Part shown: in pieces, positions 42,861 through 52,403 of the stretch | Layout: each line of letters opens with the position of its first letter | Numbering within the stretch: the stretch's first letter is position 1 | From: Actinomadura pelletieri DSM 43383 | GTDB taxonomy: Bacteria > Actinomycetota > Actinomycetes > Streptosporangiales > Streptosporangiaceae | DNA length: 64,000 nt | Direction: 5' to 3' | Assembly (NCBI RefSeq): GCF_003634705.1 | Contig: NZ_RBWU01000002.1 | Coordinates: 1,364,001-1,428,000, forward strand | Program-made: the position numbers and the translations under genes | Notes under the pieces: model-generated | The model's database searches: none | Told to the model about the DNA's origin: nothing | The model's input: only the letters and a program-made list of their open reading frames with translations

Positions 42861-44687
42861 TCAGCCGAGACCGTTCTTGATGGCGGAGATGAGCTCACCG
42901 TTGGCGGTGTCGCCGCTGAGCTCCCAGAAGAAGGTGCCGCCGAGACCCTCGGAAGCGGCCCACTTCACCTTTCCGCCGATGGTGGCCGGCGTGTCGTAGC
43001 TCCACCACTGGTTTCCGCAGTGCGCGTAGGCGGTACCGGCGATGGTGCCGTTCGACGGGCACCTGCCCTTGAGGTCCTTGTAGTCCTCGATGCCCTGCTC
43101 GTACTTGCCGGGCGCCGGGCCGGTGGCGGTGCCGCCGGGCTCCTTCTGGGTGACACCCGTCCAGCCGCGGCCGTAGAAGCCGAGGCCCATCACCAGCTTG
43201 TCGCCGGGGACGCCGAGCTTCTTCAGCTTGGCGATGGTGTCCGCCGTGTTGAAGCCCTCGTGCGGGATGTTCGGGTAGGACGTGAGCGGCGAGTGCGGCG
43301 CCGTCGGGCCCTTGGCGTCCCAGGCCCCGAAGTAGTCGTACGTCATCGGCAGGTAGTAGTCGACGTACTGCGACGCGCCCTTGTAGTCGGTCTTGTCGAT
43401 CTTGCCGCCCTCGCTGGCGTCGGCGGTGATCGCCGCCGTCACGAGGTTGTCGTTACCGAACTTGGCCCGCAGTGCGGACAGCAGCTTCTTGAACGCGTCC
43501 GGCCCGCTCTCGTCGCAGGTGAGACCGCAGGCGTTCGGGTATTCCCAGTCGATGTCGATGCCGTCGAACACGTCCGCCCAGCGCGAGTCCTCGACCAGCT
43601 TGTAGCAGGAGTCGGCGAACGCGGCGGGGTTCTGCGCGGCCTGGCCGAAGCCGCCGGACCAGGTCCAGCCGCCGAACGACCACAGCACCTTCAGATTCGG
43701 GTGCTTCTTCTTCAGCTTGCGCAGCTGGTTGAAGTTACCGCGCAGCGGCTGGTCCCAGGTGTCGGCGACACCGTCGACGCTCTGGTCGGCGCCGTAGGCC
43801 TTCTCGTAGTCGGCGTACCCGTCGCCGATGGTGCACCGGCCGCCCTGGACGTTGCCGAACGCGTAGTTGATGTGCGTCAGCTTGCTGGCGGAACCGCTCG
43901 TCTCGATGTTCTTGACGTGGTAGTTCCGTCCGTAGACGCCCCAGTTGGTGAAGTAACCGATGACCATGTCGCCGGCGCCGGATCCGTCGCCGTCGGGGGT
44001 GGTCACGGAAAGCGTCTGGGACGCGGGGGAGCTGTTCCCGGCGGCGTCGTGCGCCTTGACCGTGAACGTGTAGGCGGTCTTGGCGGCAAGTCCGGTAATG
44101 GTGGCGCTGGTGCCCGTCACGGACGCGGCCTTGGTGGTGCCGCGGTAGACGTCGTAGCCGGTGACGGCGACGTTGTCGGTTGACGCGTTCCAGGCCAGGG
44201 AGACGGTCGTGGGAGTCGTGCCCGTGGCGCGCAGACCGCTGGGAGCGGTGGGAGCTTCGGCGTCGTCGCCGGGGCCGCTGCCGCCGTCGCAGGACGCGCC
44301 GTTGATCTTGCAGGTGGTGAAGAAGCCGGAACCGGTTCCGTTGAACCCGAAGCTGGTCTTGTTACCGGCGGCGAGGTTGCCGTTCCAGGTCGGGTTGGTG
44401 AACGTGTACACGTTCCCGGAAACGGTCTGGCTGGCGTTCCACACCGAGCTGATCGACGTCCCGGACGGCAGCTCCGCTTCGAGCTTCCACCCGCTCAGGG
44501 GTGCGTCCGTGCCGTTGGTGATGGTGCACGTGCCTCCGAAGCCGCTGCCCCAGTCCTGGGTTTTCGTACATTCGGCCGTGACCGTCCCGGCCGACGACGC
44601 CGGCGGCGCCGCCAGAAGGGCGGTGGCGGCCGCCAGGGTTGCTGCGCCGGCGAGTGTGATGACTCGCCGTCCGCCCTGTCGTGACAT
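42861..44687 (-). CDS. secreted chitinase: signal peptide, CBM2, fibronectin III, GH18
   Basis: A 608-residue extracellular enzyme. A signal peptide (about 1-33, ending PPASSAG) leads to a family 2 carbohydrate-binding module (about 35-133) with terminal cysteines and several Trp. A fibronectin type III domain covers about 145-232 (APTAPSGLRATGTTPTTVSL), and a GH18 catalytic domain 240-608. The catalytic motif is DGIDIDWEYP with Glu382 as acid; SFGGW is at 337-341. It cleaves chitin with retention of configuration. ATG 44687 has GGAGAA upstream. Expression is probably controlled through the 29-bp palindrome 45 bp upstream. Confidence 0.94.
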   Translation of the reverse strand: MSRQGGRRVITLAGAATLAAATALLAAPPASSAGTVTAECTKTQDWGSGFGGTCTITNGTDAPLSGWKLEAELPSGTSISSVWNASQTVSGNVYTFTNPTWNGNLAAGNKTSFGFNGTGSGFFTTCKINGASCDGGSGPGDDAEAPTAPSGLRATGTTPTTVSLAWNASTDNVAVTGYDVYRGTTKAASVTGTSATITGLAAKTAYTFTVKAHDAAGNSSPASQTLSVTTPDGDGSGAGDMVIGYFTNWGVYGRNYHVKNIETSGSASKLTHINYAFGNVQGGRCTIGDGYADYEKAYGADQSVDGVADTWDQPLRGNFNQLRKLKKKHPNLKVLWSFGGWTWSGGFGQAAQNPAAFADSCYKLVEDSRWADVFDGIDIDWEYPNACGLTCDESGPDAFKKLLSALRAKFGNDNLVTAAITADASEGGKIDKTDYKGASQYVDYYLPMTYDYFGAWDAKGPTAPHSPLTSYPNIPHEGFNTADTIAKLKKLGVPGDKLVMGLGFYGRGWTGVTQKEPGGTATGPAPGKYEQGIEDYKDLKGRCPSNGTIAGTAYAHCGNQWWSYDTPATIGGKVKWAASEGLGGTFFWELSGDTANGELISAIKNGLG

Positions 44688-44731
44688 GATTCTCCGTTCG
44701 TTCGGCCCCCGAGCAAACAGGAATCCCCGCT

Positions 44732-44760
44732 CAATTCTTAGGAAACTTTCCTAAGAATTG
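44732..44760. promoter_or_regulatory. 29-bp perfect palindrome upstream of the chitinase gene
   Basis: CAATTCTTAGGAAA and TTTCCTAAGAATTG are exact inverted copies around a single C. TTAGGAAA/TTTCCTAA cores occur upstream of polysaccharide hydrolase genes in actinomycetes and resemble the operator reported for the ROK-family chitosanase repressor CsnR (from memory). Outside this element, 44761-44881 shows no gene. Confidence 0.75.
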
Positions 44761-44881
44761 GGTGGATCGTAACCGGGTGGAACGATGCCTTCAAGAGCCG
44801 GCGAGGGGGTCCGAGCGTACCGGCGCCGGTGGTCTATTCGGCTGCCTGCACACATACGGGACGGCAGGGGCGAAATAAATT

Positions 44882-45382
44882 TCAGGTCGATCCGAACCAC
44901 CCGGGAGCGTCGAGCCGCCACGGGTCGTCGGGCGTGACCTGCCGGAGGTCGCGCTCCAGGGCCCGGACGCGGTCGGCGCCGAGCCGCCGGACCCAGTCGT
45001 CCCGCACCCGCTCGAAGATCCGCGCCGAGCGGGTCAGCGAGTCCACGCCCCGCGCGGTCAGCCGGACGACCTTGCGCCGGGCGTCGGACGGGTCGGCGAC
45101 GCGCTCGACGTAGCCGGCGCGCTCCAGCGACTCGACCATCTTGCCCGCCGCCTGCTTGGACACGCCGAGCCTGCGGCCGAGTTCGACGGCCGTCGTGCCG
45201 TTCGGGCCGATGGCCTGGAAGACGAACCCGTGCATCGGGCGCAGCTCGGGATGTCCCTGGACGGCCAGCTCGGCGTGCACCTCGTCGACGATCATGCGGA
45301 AGGCGAGCAGGAGCCGCAGCGGCAGCTCGAAGCCGGGTGCGTCGTCGGGCTCGTCCGTGGACGCGCCGGAGTCGCTTGACAT
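44882..45382 (-). CDS. MarR family transcriptional regulator
   Basis: A 166-residue protein with the MarR winged helix at about 50-110: TTAVELGRRLGVSKQAAGKM as helix-turn-helix and RVADPSDARRKVVRLTARG as the wing (the conserved DxRxxxLxLT pattern). A long helix on each side provides the dimer interface. ATG 45382 was preferred over TTG nine bases upstream. It is divergent from a cupin gene; GTTG-N10-CAAC (around 45396-45413) in the 61-bp gap is a candidate operator. Confidence 0.88.
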   Translation of the reverse strand: MSSDSGASTDEPDDAPGFELPLRLLLAFRMIVDEVHAELAVQGHPELRPMHGFVFQAIGPNGTTAVELGRRLGVSKQAAGKMVESLERAGYVERVADPSDARRKVVRLTARGVDSLTRSARIFERVRDDWVRRLGADRVRALERDLRQVTPDDPWRLDAPGWFGST

Positions 45383-45443
45383 GAAAGACAACCTCGTTGA
45401 CTATATGGACAACCGCATTGACCAATCTAGGGGATCGGGGCCC

Positions 45444-45863
45444 ATGACGCTCATCCGCACCACCGAGAACCGCCGTACCGACACGCGCAACGCGACCATG
45501 ACCACGTTCGCGACGCCCACCCAGGGCGGCACGACGGGCATCGCCGTCTGGCGTGTCGACATGGGGCCCGGCCGGACCGGCCCGCTGCACGCCTTCGACA
45601 CCGAACAGGTCTGGACGATCCTTGAGGGCACCGCCACCGTCGACCTGGACGGCCGCAAGCTGGAGGCGGGCCCCGGCGACACCGTCGTCCTGCCGCCCGA
45701 CGTTCCGCGCCAGGTGACCTCGGGGCCGGACGCCGGGTTCACCGCCATCGTCGCCGCCCACGCCGGCTGTCTGGCCTACGACCCGCGCGCCCGCGTCGAC
45801 GAGACCAAGTGCGAACACGAACCCCAGGGCGATGCGCGCCAAGTGCCGCCCTGGGCGGAATGA
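45444..45863 (+). CDS. cupin domain protein
   Basis: A 139-residue single-domain cupin. Motif 1 is GRTGPLHAFDTEQVWTILEG, with the usual His and Glu ligands, and motif 2 PGDTVVLPPDVPRQVT, where the second-motif His is replaced by Arg/Gln, so metal binding is uncertain. The C-terminus has two cysteines. It is divergent from the MarR regulator, which probably controls it. ATG 45444 has no strong Shine-Dalgarno site. Confidence 0.82.
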   Translation: MTLIRTTENRRTDTRNATMTTFATPTQGGTTGIAVWRVDMGPGRTGPLHAFDTEQVWTILEGTATVDLDGRKLEAGPGDTVVLPPDVPRQVTSGPDAGFTAIVAAHAGCLAYDPRARVDETKCEHEPQGDARQVPPWAE

Positions 45864-45894
45864 CCGCCATCCCCGCGTGACCGCCATCCCCGCG
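45861..45894. repeat. 17-bp perfect tandem duplication at the cupin stop codon
   Basis: TGACCGCCATCCCCGCG occurs twice head-to-tail; the first copy contains the stop codon of the cupin gene. A recent slippage duplication is likely. Confidence 0.8.
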
Positions 45895-45951
45895 TGAGCG
45901 CCGGCCCGCGTGGTCGGCACCCTGCGCGCCCGGCATCGGGGGTCCGGACGC

Positions 45952-46596
45952 TCAGGCGCCCAGATAGGCGAGAACCGCCAGAACGCGGCGGTTGTCGTCC
46001 TCGGACTGCGGCAGCCCGAGCTTGGCGAAGATGTTGTTGGTGTGCTTGCTGATCGCCTTCTCGGTGACGAACAGCTTCCCGGCGATCGCCGCGTTCGACC
46101 GGCCCTCGGCCATCAGCCCGAGCACCTCGCGCTCGCGGGGGGTCAGCTGTTGCAGCGGCTCCTCGCGGGCGTGCCGGGTCAGCAACTGGGCCACCACGTC
46201 CGGGTCGAGCGCGGTGCCGCCGTCCGCGACCCGGCGCACCGCCTCGACGAAGACCTTCACGTCCGAGACGCGGTCCTTCAGCAAATAGCCGATTCCGCCT
46301 GTGCTGTCCGACAGCAGTTCGCGTGCGTAGAGCTGCTCCACGTGCTGCGACAGCACCAGCACCGGCAGGCCCGGAATCTCCTTCCGGGCCTCCAGCGCCG
46401 CCTTCAGTCCCTCGTCGGTGAACGTCGGCGGAAGCCGCACGTCCACCACCGCGACGTCCGGACGGTGCGTGGTCAGCGCCCGCAGCAGGGACGGGCCGTT
46501 GTCCACCGCCTCGACGACCTCGAAACCGAACGCCTCGAGCAGGCGGATCAGCCCGTCTCTGAGGAGGGCGAGATCTTCGGCGATGACAACGCGCAC
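45952..46596 (-). CDS. LuxR/NarL-type response regulator
   Basis: A 214-residue regulator. The receiver domain (1-120) has the acidic pair near the start (IAEDLALLRDG), phospho-acceptor Asp52 (VVDVRL) and Lys in YLLKDRV. The C-terminal LuxR helix-turn-helix is LTPREREVLGLMAEGRSNAA and ISKHTNNIFAKLGL. The GTG start at 46596 follows GGAG. It overlaps the upstream histidine kinase gene by 49 bp, so the two are translationally coupled partners. Confidence 0.92.
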   Translation of the reverse strand: MRVVIAEDLALLRDGLIRLLEAFGFEVVEAVDNGPSLLRALTTHRPDVAVVDVRLPPTFTDEGLKAALEARKEIPGLPVLVLSQHVEQLYARELLSDSTGGIGYLLKDRVSDVKVFVEAVRRVADGGTALDPDVVAQLLTRHAREEPLQQLTPREREVLGLMAEGRSNAAIAGKLFVTEKAISKHTNNIFAKLGLPQSEDDNRRVLAVLAYLGA

Positions 46597-47858
46597 GGCA
46601 GCTCCATGGTCACGACGGTCGGCCCGCCGGGCGGGCTCGTCACGGCCATGGTCCCATCGAAGGCGGCCAGCCTGCGCTCGATCCCCCGCATACCGGACCC
46701 GTTCGCGAGGTCGGCGCCGCCCGTCCCGTCGTCCCCGACGATCATGAGCAACCGGCCGTCCGCGTGCTCGATCTGGAGCCAGGCGTTCCGGGAGCCGGAG
46801 TGCTTGACGACGTTGGCGAGCATCTCCGCGACCGCGAAGTACGCCGCCGACTCGACCGGCGCGTCGGGACGTCCCGGCAGGTCGATCCGGACGTCGACGG
46901 GCAGCGGCAGGGTCAGCGCAAGCGCCCGCACGGCGCCGTCCAGCCCCCGCTCGGCCAGCACCGGCGGATGGATGCCGCGGACCAGGTCCCGCAGCTCCGT
47001 GAGCGCCGACCCGCTGGCCGCGCGGGCCTCGGCGAGCAGCTGCCGCGCCGTCTCGGGGTCGTCCCGCATCATCTCCTCGGCGAGCCCGATGTTCATGCTC
47101 AGCGCGACGAGCCGGGCCTGAGCGCCGTCGTGCAGGTCCCGCTCGATGCGGCGCAGTTCGGCGGCGGACGCGTCCACCGTCTCCGAACGCGTCTCCGCCA
47201 ACCGCTGGACGCGCTCGGTCAGCGCCGCCCGCGTCGGCGCCAGCAGCGACTGGCAGAACAGCGCGTGGACCCGCAGCAACGCCGGCCCCAGCGGGACGGA
47301 CACCGCCGTCAACGCGGCCCCGAGGACGATGGAGCCGATGACGCCGAACGCGCCGTACTCGTCCAGCATCCAGAACGGCCCCCACCCGTAATCGGTGATC
47401 TGCGCCAGCCACGGCGCGACGAGCACGCCCTCCAGACCGTAGATCGTCACCCCGGTCGCCAGGACCCCGAGGACGAGCGCGACCGGCACGTTCAGCAACG
47501 TCCAGAGCAGGTCACGCCACGACGCCGGGTCGGAGAGCGTCCATCTCAGCCGCCCGAACAACCCGAGCCCGCCCGCGGGCTCCGGCCGGTACGGGACCGG
47601 GATCTCCACCCCCGACCACTCGGCCGCCCACGCGCGTTGCAGGTTGGCGACGGTGCGGATCGCCTGGAACATGACGGGGACGAGCACGACGCCGATCCCG
47701 AGTGGAATGAACGCGAGCGACAGCACCGTGAGAATGAACAGCGAGAGGTTCCCCACGTAGGCCATCACGATCTGGACGATCGCGCGGACGAATGTGGTGA
47801 AGGCGCGCCGCCCGTACGCTCCGAATCGCGGCCCTATGGCCAGTTCGCGGTCGCTCAC
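46548..47858 (-). CDS. sensor histidine kinase (HisKA_3 family)
   Basis: A 436-residue membrane kinase. GTG 47858 was chosen because GGAGGAACAG stands directly upstream. Four transmembrane helices (about 38-70, 118-145 and 168-200) are arranged as in the DesK/NarX-like group without a large extracellular domain. The phosphorylated histidine is His243 in ERDLHDGAQARLV. The ATPase domain has AVAEMLANVVKHSG (N-box) and GSGMRGIERRLAAFDG (G-box). Cognate regulator downstream, 49-bp overlap. Confidence 0.92.
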   Translation of the reverse strand: MSDRELAIGPRFGAYGRRAFTTFVRAIVQIVMAYVGNLSLFILTVLSLAFIPLGIGVVLVPVMFQAIRTVANLQRAWAAEWSGVEIPVPYRPEPAGGLGLFGRLRWTLSDPASWRDLLWTLLNVPVALVLGVLATGVTIYGLEGVLVAPWLAQITDYGWGPFWMLDEYGAFGVIGSIVLGAALTAVSVPLGPALLRVHALFCQSLLAPTRAALTERVQRLAETRSETVDASAAELRRIERDLHDGAQARLVALSMNIGLAEEMMRDDPETARQLLAEARAASGSALTELRDLVRGIHPPVLAERGLDGAVRALALTLPLPVDVRIDLPGRPDAPVESAAYFAVAEMLANVVKHSGSRNAWLQIEHADGRLLMIVGDDGTGGADLANGSGMRGIERRLAAFDGTMAVTSPPGGPTVVTMELPCALSSPKISPSSETG

Positions 47859-47990
47859 CTGTTCCTCCACGGCTGCTCTGTCCGGTTGGTCCCGACTCCG
47901 TCCATTGTGGTCGACCGGCGTCCTGCGCACGGTGGTGTTAAACCCCCTCTCACCGGCGCCGGAGGTGGAGTTAGACCTACCCTGCCCTTC

Positions 47991-48434
47991 GTGCGATTCG
48001 TGTTCCTGGACCCGGACGGCGGGCAACGCGACTGGCTGTACGTCGTCGTCGGTGCGAGTACCGGGATCGTCTACCAGCAGCAGTACGGCGGTACCGCGAA
48101 CCTGGTCGGCGAGGTGGAGGGCTATCTCGTTCCCATCGACGGCGTCGACCACGTGAGCGGCCGGGACGGGCGGGCCGAACTCCGTGAGATCTTTGAGGGG
48201 GCGACGCGGGGGTCCGGTCGCACGGGCGCCGAACTCACCGCCGATCGGCTCGACCGCGTCCGGTCGGCGGTCGGCGTGATCCACTATTGGACGTCCGGCA
48301 GGACGCGCGAAGGGACCACCGACCGCGTTCCGCTGCGGATCGACGAGAGCCGTGTCGACGAGCTGGACGAGGCCTGGATCCCCGTCCACACCCCGGACGG
48401 ACCGGGCGTCCTCGTATGGGACAACTCAGACTGA
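47991..48434 (+). CDS. hypothetical protein
   Basis: A 147-residue soluble protein beginning at GTG 47991 ([10 protein letters not shown]). It contains [41 protein letters not shown] and [17 protein letters not shown]. No family was recognised with confidence. TACCCT at 47979-47984 lies six bases before the GTG and could be the -10 box of a leaderless transcript. The tex gene starts 25 bp after its stop, so the two may be co-transcribed. Divergent from the histidine kinase. Confidence 0.6.
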   Translation: MRFVFLDPDGGQRDWLYVVVGASTGIVYQQQYGGTANLVGEVEGYLVPIDGVDHVSGRDGRAELREIFEGATRGSGRTGAELTADRLDRVRSAVGVIHYWTSGRTREGTTDRVPLRIDESRVDELDEAWIPVHTPDGPGVLVWDNSD

Positions 48435-48459
48435 AATCAGACTGGAAGCGAAACGAGCC

Positions 48460-50961
48460 GTGACAGCGACCACCAGCCAGACGTCCGCAGGCCATGACGG
48501 ACCGCCGCCCATCACCCAGCGCATCGCCGAGGAGATCGGCGTCGGCGAGGGGCAGGTGCGGGTCGCGGTGGAACTCCTCGACGGCGGGGCGACCGTCCCG
48601 TTCATCGCCCGCTACCGCAAGGAGGCCACCGGAACGCTCGACGACGCGCAGCTGCGCGCGCTGGAGGAACGGCTGCGCTACCTGCGCGAGCTGGACGAGC
48701 GCCGCGCCGCGATCCTGGAGTCGATCGAGTCGCAGGGCAAGCTCACCGACGAGCTCAGGGCGCAGATCATGGCCGCCGAGTCCAAGGCGCGGCTGGAGGA
48801 CATCTATCTGCCGTACAAGCCGAAGCGGCGCACCAAGGCGCAGATCGCCCGGGAGGCCGGGCTGGAGCCGCTCGCCGACCTGCTGATCGGCGACCCGTCC
48901 CACGCCCCGGGCACCGCCGCCGCCGGCTACGTCGACGCGGACAAGGGCGTCGCCGACGCCGCCGCGGCCCTGGAGGGGGCCCGCGCCATCCTCGTCGAAC
49001 GTTTCGGTGAGGACGCCGACCTCATCGGCGCGCTGCGCGAACGCATGTGGACCCGGGGCCGGATGGTCTCGCGCGTCCGGGACGGCAGGCAGGAGGCGGG
49101 CGCGAAGTTCTCCGACTACTTCGAGTTCGCCGAACCGTTCGCGAAACTGCCGTCGCACCGCGTCCTCGCGCTGTTCCGCGGCGAGAAGGAGGAGGTCCTC
49201 GACCTCGAACTGGTGCCGGAGGACGAGCCCGCCGAGCCGGGCGCGCGCAGCTCCTTCGAGGTGGAGATCGCGAACCGGTTCGGGATCGTCGACCAGGGGC
49301 GTCCGGCCGACGCGTGGCTGGCCGACACCGTCCGCTGGGCGTGGCGCACCCGGATCCTCGTGCACCTCGGCATCGACCTGCGCACCCGGTTGCGCCAGGA
49401 GGCCGAGGACGAGGCGGTCCGCGTGTTCGCCGCCAACCTGCGCGACCTGCTGCTCGCCGCGCCCGCCGGGACCCGCGCCACCATGGGCCTGGACCCGGGC
49501 CTGCGCACCGGCGTGAAGGTCGCCGTCGTGGACGGCACCGGCAAGGTCGTCGCCACCGACACGATCTACCCCCACGAACCGCGCCGGAAGTGGGACGAGT
49601 CGATCGAAACCCTGGCGCGGCTCGCCCGCGAGCACAACGTCGACCTCGTCTCCATCGGGAACGGCACCGCGTCCCGGGAGACCGACAAGCTCGCCGCCGA
49701 CCTGATCGCCCGGCATCCCGACCTCAAGCTCACCAAGATCATGGTGTCGGAGGCGGGCGCGTCGGTGTACTCGGCGTCGGAGTACGCGGGACGCGAGCTG
49801 CCCGAGCTGGACGTGTCGTTGCGCGGCGCCGTCTCCATCGCCCGCCGCCTCCAGGACCCGCTCGCCGAACTCGTCAAGATCGACCCGAAGTCGATCGGGG
49901 TCGGCCAGTACCAGCACGACGTGTCCGAGGTGAAGCTGTCCCGCTCCCTCGACGCCGTCGTGGAGGACTGCGTGAACGCCGTCGGCGTCGACGTCAACAC
50001 CGCGTCCGCGCCGCTGCTCACCCGCGTGTCCGGCATCGGCGAGGGGCTCGCCGACAACATCGTCGCCCACCGCGACGCCAACGGCCCGTTCCGCAGCCGC
50101 GGCGGGCTGAAGGACGTCCCGCGGCTCGGCCCGAAGGCGTTCGAACAGTGCGCCGGGTTCCTGCGCATCCCCGGCGGGGACGACCCGCTCGACGCGTCCA
50201 GCGTGCACCCGGAGGCGTACCCGGTCGTCCGCCGCATCCTCGACACGGCGGGCGGCGACATCAAGGGCCTCATCGGCAACACCGCCGTGCTGCGCTCCCT
50301 GAAGCCCGCCGACTTCGTCGACGGCTCCTTCGGGTTGCCGACCGTCACCGACATCCTCGCCGAGCTGGAGAAGCCCGGCCGTGACCCGCGTCCGGCGTTC
50401 CGTACCGCGACGTTCAAGGAGGGCGTCGACACGCTCGCCGACCTGCGGCCCGGCATGATCCTGGAGGGCGTCGTCACCAATGTCGCCGCGTTCGGCGCGT
50501 TCGTGGACGTCGGCGTCCACCAGGACGGGCTCGTCCACATCTCCGCCATGTCCGACAAGTTCGTCGAGGACCCGCGGGACGTGGCCAAGCCCGGCGACAT
50601 CGTCCGCGTCAAGGTCCTGGACGTGGACCTGCAGCGCAAGCGCATCTCGCTGACGCTGCGGCTGGAGGACGAGCAGCGCGACCGTGGCGGACGCCCGAAG
50701 CGCGGCGCCCAGAACCAGCGCGACGGCAAGGACGGCCCGGGACAGGGCCAGGGGCGCGGCCAGGGACGCGGACAGGGACGCGGCCAGAACCGCGGCCAAG
50801 GCCAAGGCCAAGGCGGCCAGAACCGCGGCCAGAATCGTGGGCAGGGTCGCGGTCAGGGCGGTGCTCAGGGCGGTGCTCGGGGCGGCGGAGCCATGGCCGA
50901 CGCCCTCCGCCGCGCCGGACTCGACAAGGGCCTGCCCGGCACGGACCGCAAGGGACGCTGA
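48460..50961 (+). CDS. tex: Tex family S1 RNA-binding protein with Gly/Gln/Arg-rich tail
   Basis: An 833-residue transcription accessory protein. The Tex N-terminal helical region has [20 protein letters not shown] and [19 protein letters not shown] YqgF-like nuclease fold follows ([20 protein letters not shown]), then helix-hairpin-helix repeats ([20 protein letters not shown]) and an S1 domain at about 664-735 ([20 protein letters not shown]). The last ~100 residues contain a low-complexity run of about 60 residues with [10 protein letters not shown] repeats, reminiscent of RGG RNA-binding tails. It likely binds RNA in the cytoplasm. The GTG at 48460 was chosen since the homologous region starts soon after. 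Confidence 0.93.
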   Translation: MTATTSQTSAGHDGPPPITQRIAEEIGVGEGQVRVAVELLDGGATVPFIARYRKEATGTLDDAQLRALEERLRYLRELDERRAAILESIESQGKLTDELRAQIMAAESKARLEDIYLPYKPKRRTKAQIAREAGLEPLADLLIGDPSHAPGTAAAGYVDADKGVADAAAALEGARAILVERFGEDADLIGALRERMWTRGRMVSRVRDGRQEAGAKFSDYFEFAEPFAKLPSHRVLALFRGEKEEVLDLELVPEDEPAEPGARSSFEVEIANRFGIVDQGRPADAWLADTVRWAWRTRILVHLGIDLRTRLRQEAEDEAVRVFAANLRDLLLAAPAGTRATMGLDPGLRTGVKVAVVDGTGKVVATDTIYPHEPRRKWDESIETLARLAREHNVDLVSIGNGTASRETDKLAADLIARHPDLKLTKIMVSEAGASVYSASEYAGRELPELDVSLRGAVSIARRLQDPLAELVKIDPKSIGVGQYQHDVSEVKLSRSLDAVVEDCVNAVGVDVNTASAPLLTRVSGIGEGLADNIVAHRDANGPFRSRGGLKDVPRLGPKAFEQCAGFLRIPGGDDPLDASSVHPEAYPVVRRILDTAGGDIKGLIGNTAVLRSLKPADFVDGSFGLPTVTDILAELEKPGRDPRPAFRTATFKEGVDTLADLRPGMILEGVVTNVAAFGAFVDVGVHQDGLVHISAMSDKFVEDPRDVAKPGDIVRVKVLDVDLQRKRISLTLRLEDEQRDRGGRPKRGAQNQRDGKDGPGQGQGRGQGRGQGRGQNRGQGQGQGGQNRGQNRGQGRGQGGAQGGARGGGAMADALRRAGLDKGLPGTDRKGR

Positions 50962-50964
50962 CGG

Positions 50965-52098
50965 TCAGTCGCCGAAGCCGATCCACCGGCCGTCGGTCCC
51001 CGTCTCGGTCGGGGGCCGCGGCCGGACGGGGCGGCGCGGCGACGTCCGTCCGGGCCGGTCGCCGGGCTCCTGGTCGAGGACCTCCCGCGCGAGCGGGGGG
51101 CGCTGCGGTGGCACCGCCGCCAGCGACGTCCGCCGGTTCACACGATCGGGTTCCGGCACGCCCGGGCTCGGGCGGGGGTCGCCGAAGGGGTCGCGGTCAG
51201 GCCGCTCGTCGTGCCGCGCCGGATCCAGCGGCTCGTCGGCGACGGGCCTGTGCTGCGGGAACAGCAGGACGGCGACCACGCCGAGCACGAGGGCGCCGAG
51301 CCGCATCGCCGAATGCGCAGGGTCCCGCGGCCACGCCTCCTCGTACAGGAACGTGCCCATCGTCAACAGGTACGACTTCGCGGCGACCGTCATCACCGTC
51401 GCCACGATCGCCACCCGGCACCGCTGGAACGCCGTCACCAGGATCCCGAACCCGATCGCCGCCGAGACCACCGTCAGGTACGGCCAGGGCGTCGCGGCGA
51501 TCCATACCGTGGCGGCGTCCGGGTCGTGGCCCCACCCTTTGATCGCCAGCTCGGCGGTCCCGATCGGGAAGCCCGCGCCGAGGCCGTAGGCGATGCCGGT
51601 GACCGGGCGGGCGTGCCGCCCGTCCGGCCGGTGGTCCCCGAAGGCCAGGATCAGCAACGGCACCGCGACCCCGGGCACGGCCACGAACACGATCTTCCAG
51701 GCGGGCGCCCCCGCCGACGTGACCGTCTCGTCCCCGCGCAGCGACGCGATGAGCAGCAGGATCGCCCCGCCGATCAGCAGCAGGCTCGACCATTCGCGCG
51801 GGGTGAGCCGCTCCCCGAACAGCGCCAGCGCGATCAGCAACAGCGGGACGATGCCGGACATGCAGATCGGCACAGCGGTGGACAGCGGCAGCTCGCCCAG
51901 CGCCCTGATCTGTAAGGCGAGCCCGCCGAGCACGAACGCGAGCCCGGCCAGGAAGACCGGGTCGCTCATCATCGTCCGGATCATGTGCGGGACACGGTCG
52001 CCCCGCAGCGGGGGCATCCGGTCCGCCGCCGCCTTGAAGAAGGCGAACCCGAGGTAGTAGAGACCGGTCGCACCGAAGGCCGCGGCTATCTCGTTCAT
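50965..52098 (-). CDS. EamA/DMT-family transporter with proline-rich tail
   Basis: A 377-residue membrane protein. About nine or ten hydrophobic helices fill residues 1-295 in two EamA-like halves (LGGLALQIRALGELPLSTAV in the first, LGALVLGVVAVLLF at the end of the second). Residues 296-377 form a charged Pro/Arg/Asp-rich cytosolic tail. The substrate is unknown. It is convergent with tex; the stop codons are only 3 bp apart. Confidence 0.78.
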   Translation of the reverse strand: MNEIAAAFGATGLYYLGFAFFKAAADRMPPLRGDRVPHMIRTMMSDPVFLAGLAFVLGGLALQIRALGELPLSTAVPICMSGIVPLLLIALALFGERLTPREWSSLLLIGGAILLLIASLRGDETVTSAGAPAWKIVFVAVPGVAVPLLILAFGDHRPDGRHARPVTGIAYGLGAGFPIGTAELAIKGWGHDPDAATVWIAATPWPYLTVVSAAIGFGILVTAFQRCRVAIVATVMTVAAKSYLLTMGTFLYEEAWPRDPAHSAMRLGALVLGVVAVLLFPQHRPVADEPLDPARHDERPDRDPFGDPRPSPGVPEPDRVNRRTSLAAVPPQRPPLAREVLDQEPGDRPGRTSPRRPVRPRPPTETGTDGRWIGFGD

Positions 52099-52403
52099 CG
52101 CGGACGAGTATGGGCCTTCTGGGTGCTCTATGTCACTGACCGTATGGGATTGATGACGCGGATTCGTCCATCTCGGGGCCTCCGATGTCCGCAGCCGGCG
52201 CCGCTACCCCATAGACTTGGCCGCGCGAAGGCGCGGAGCCGTGTTTCGGTGTGCCCGCGCCGCTGAGAGACTTGCCGGCCGGGTAACCGATGCGGGCGGG
52301 CCGAACGGGGCCGGTCGCGTCCAGGCCGAGGCTCGCAGAGCACGAAGGAAGCACGCGTCGAACGCCGCGGCGAGACAGCGCCCGATCAAGGAGACCGACC
52401 CCA
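52099..52403 (+). other. 305-bp intergenic region and leader of tig
   Basis: No gene was seen. The leader of the trigger factor gene lies here; TAGACT at 52212-52217 could be a -10 box but no good -35 was found. Upstream bases 52099-52140 serve the divergent transporter gene. No tRNA or riboswitch was recognised. Confidence 0.4.
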
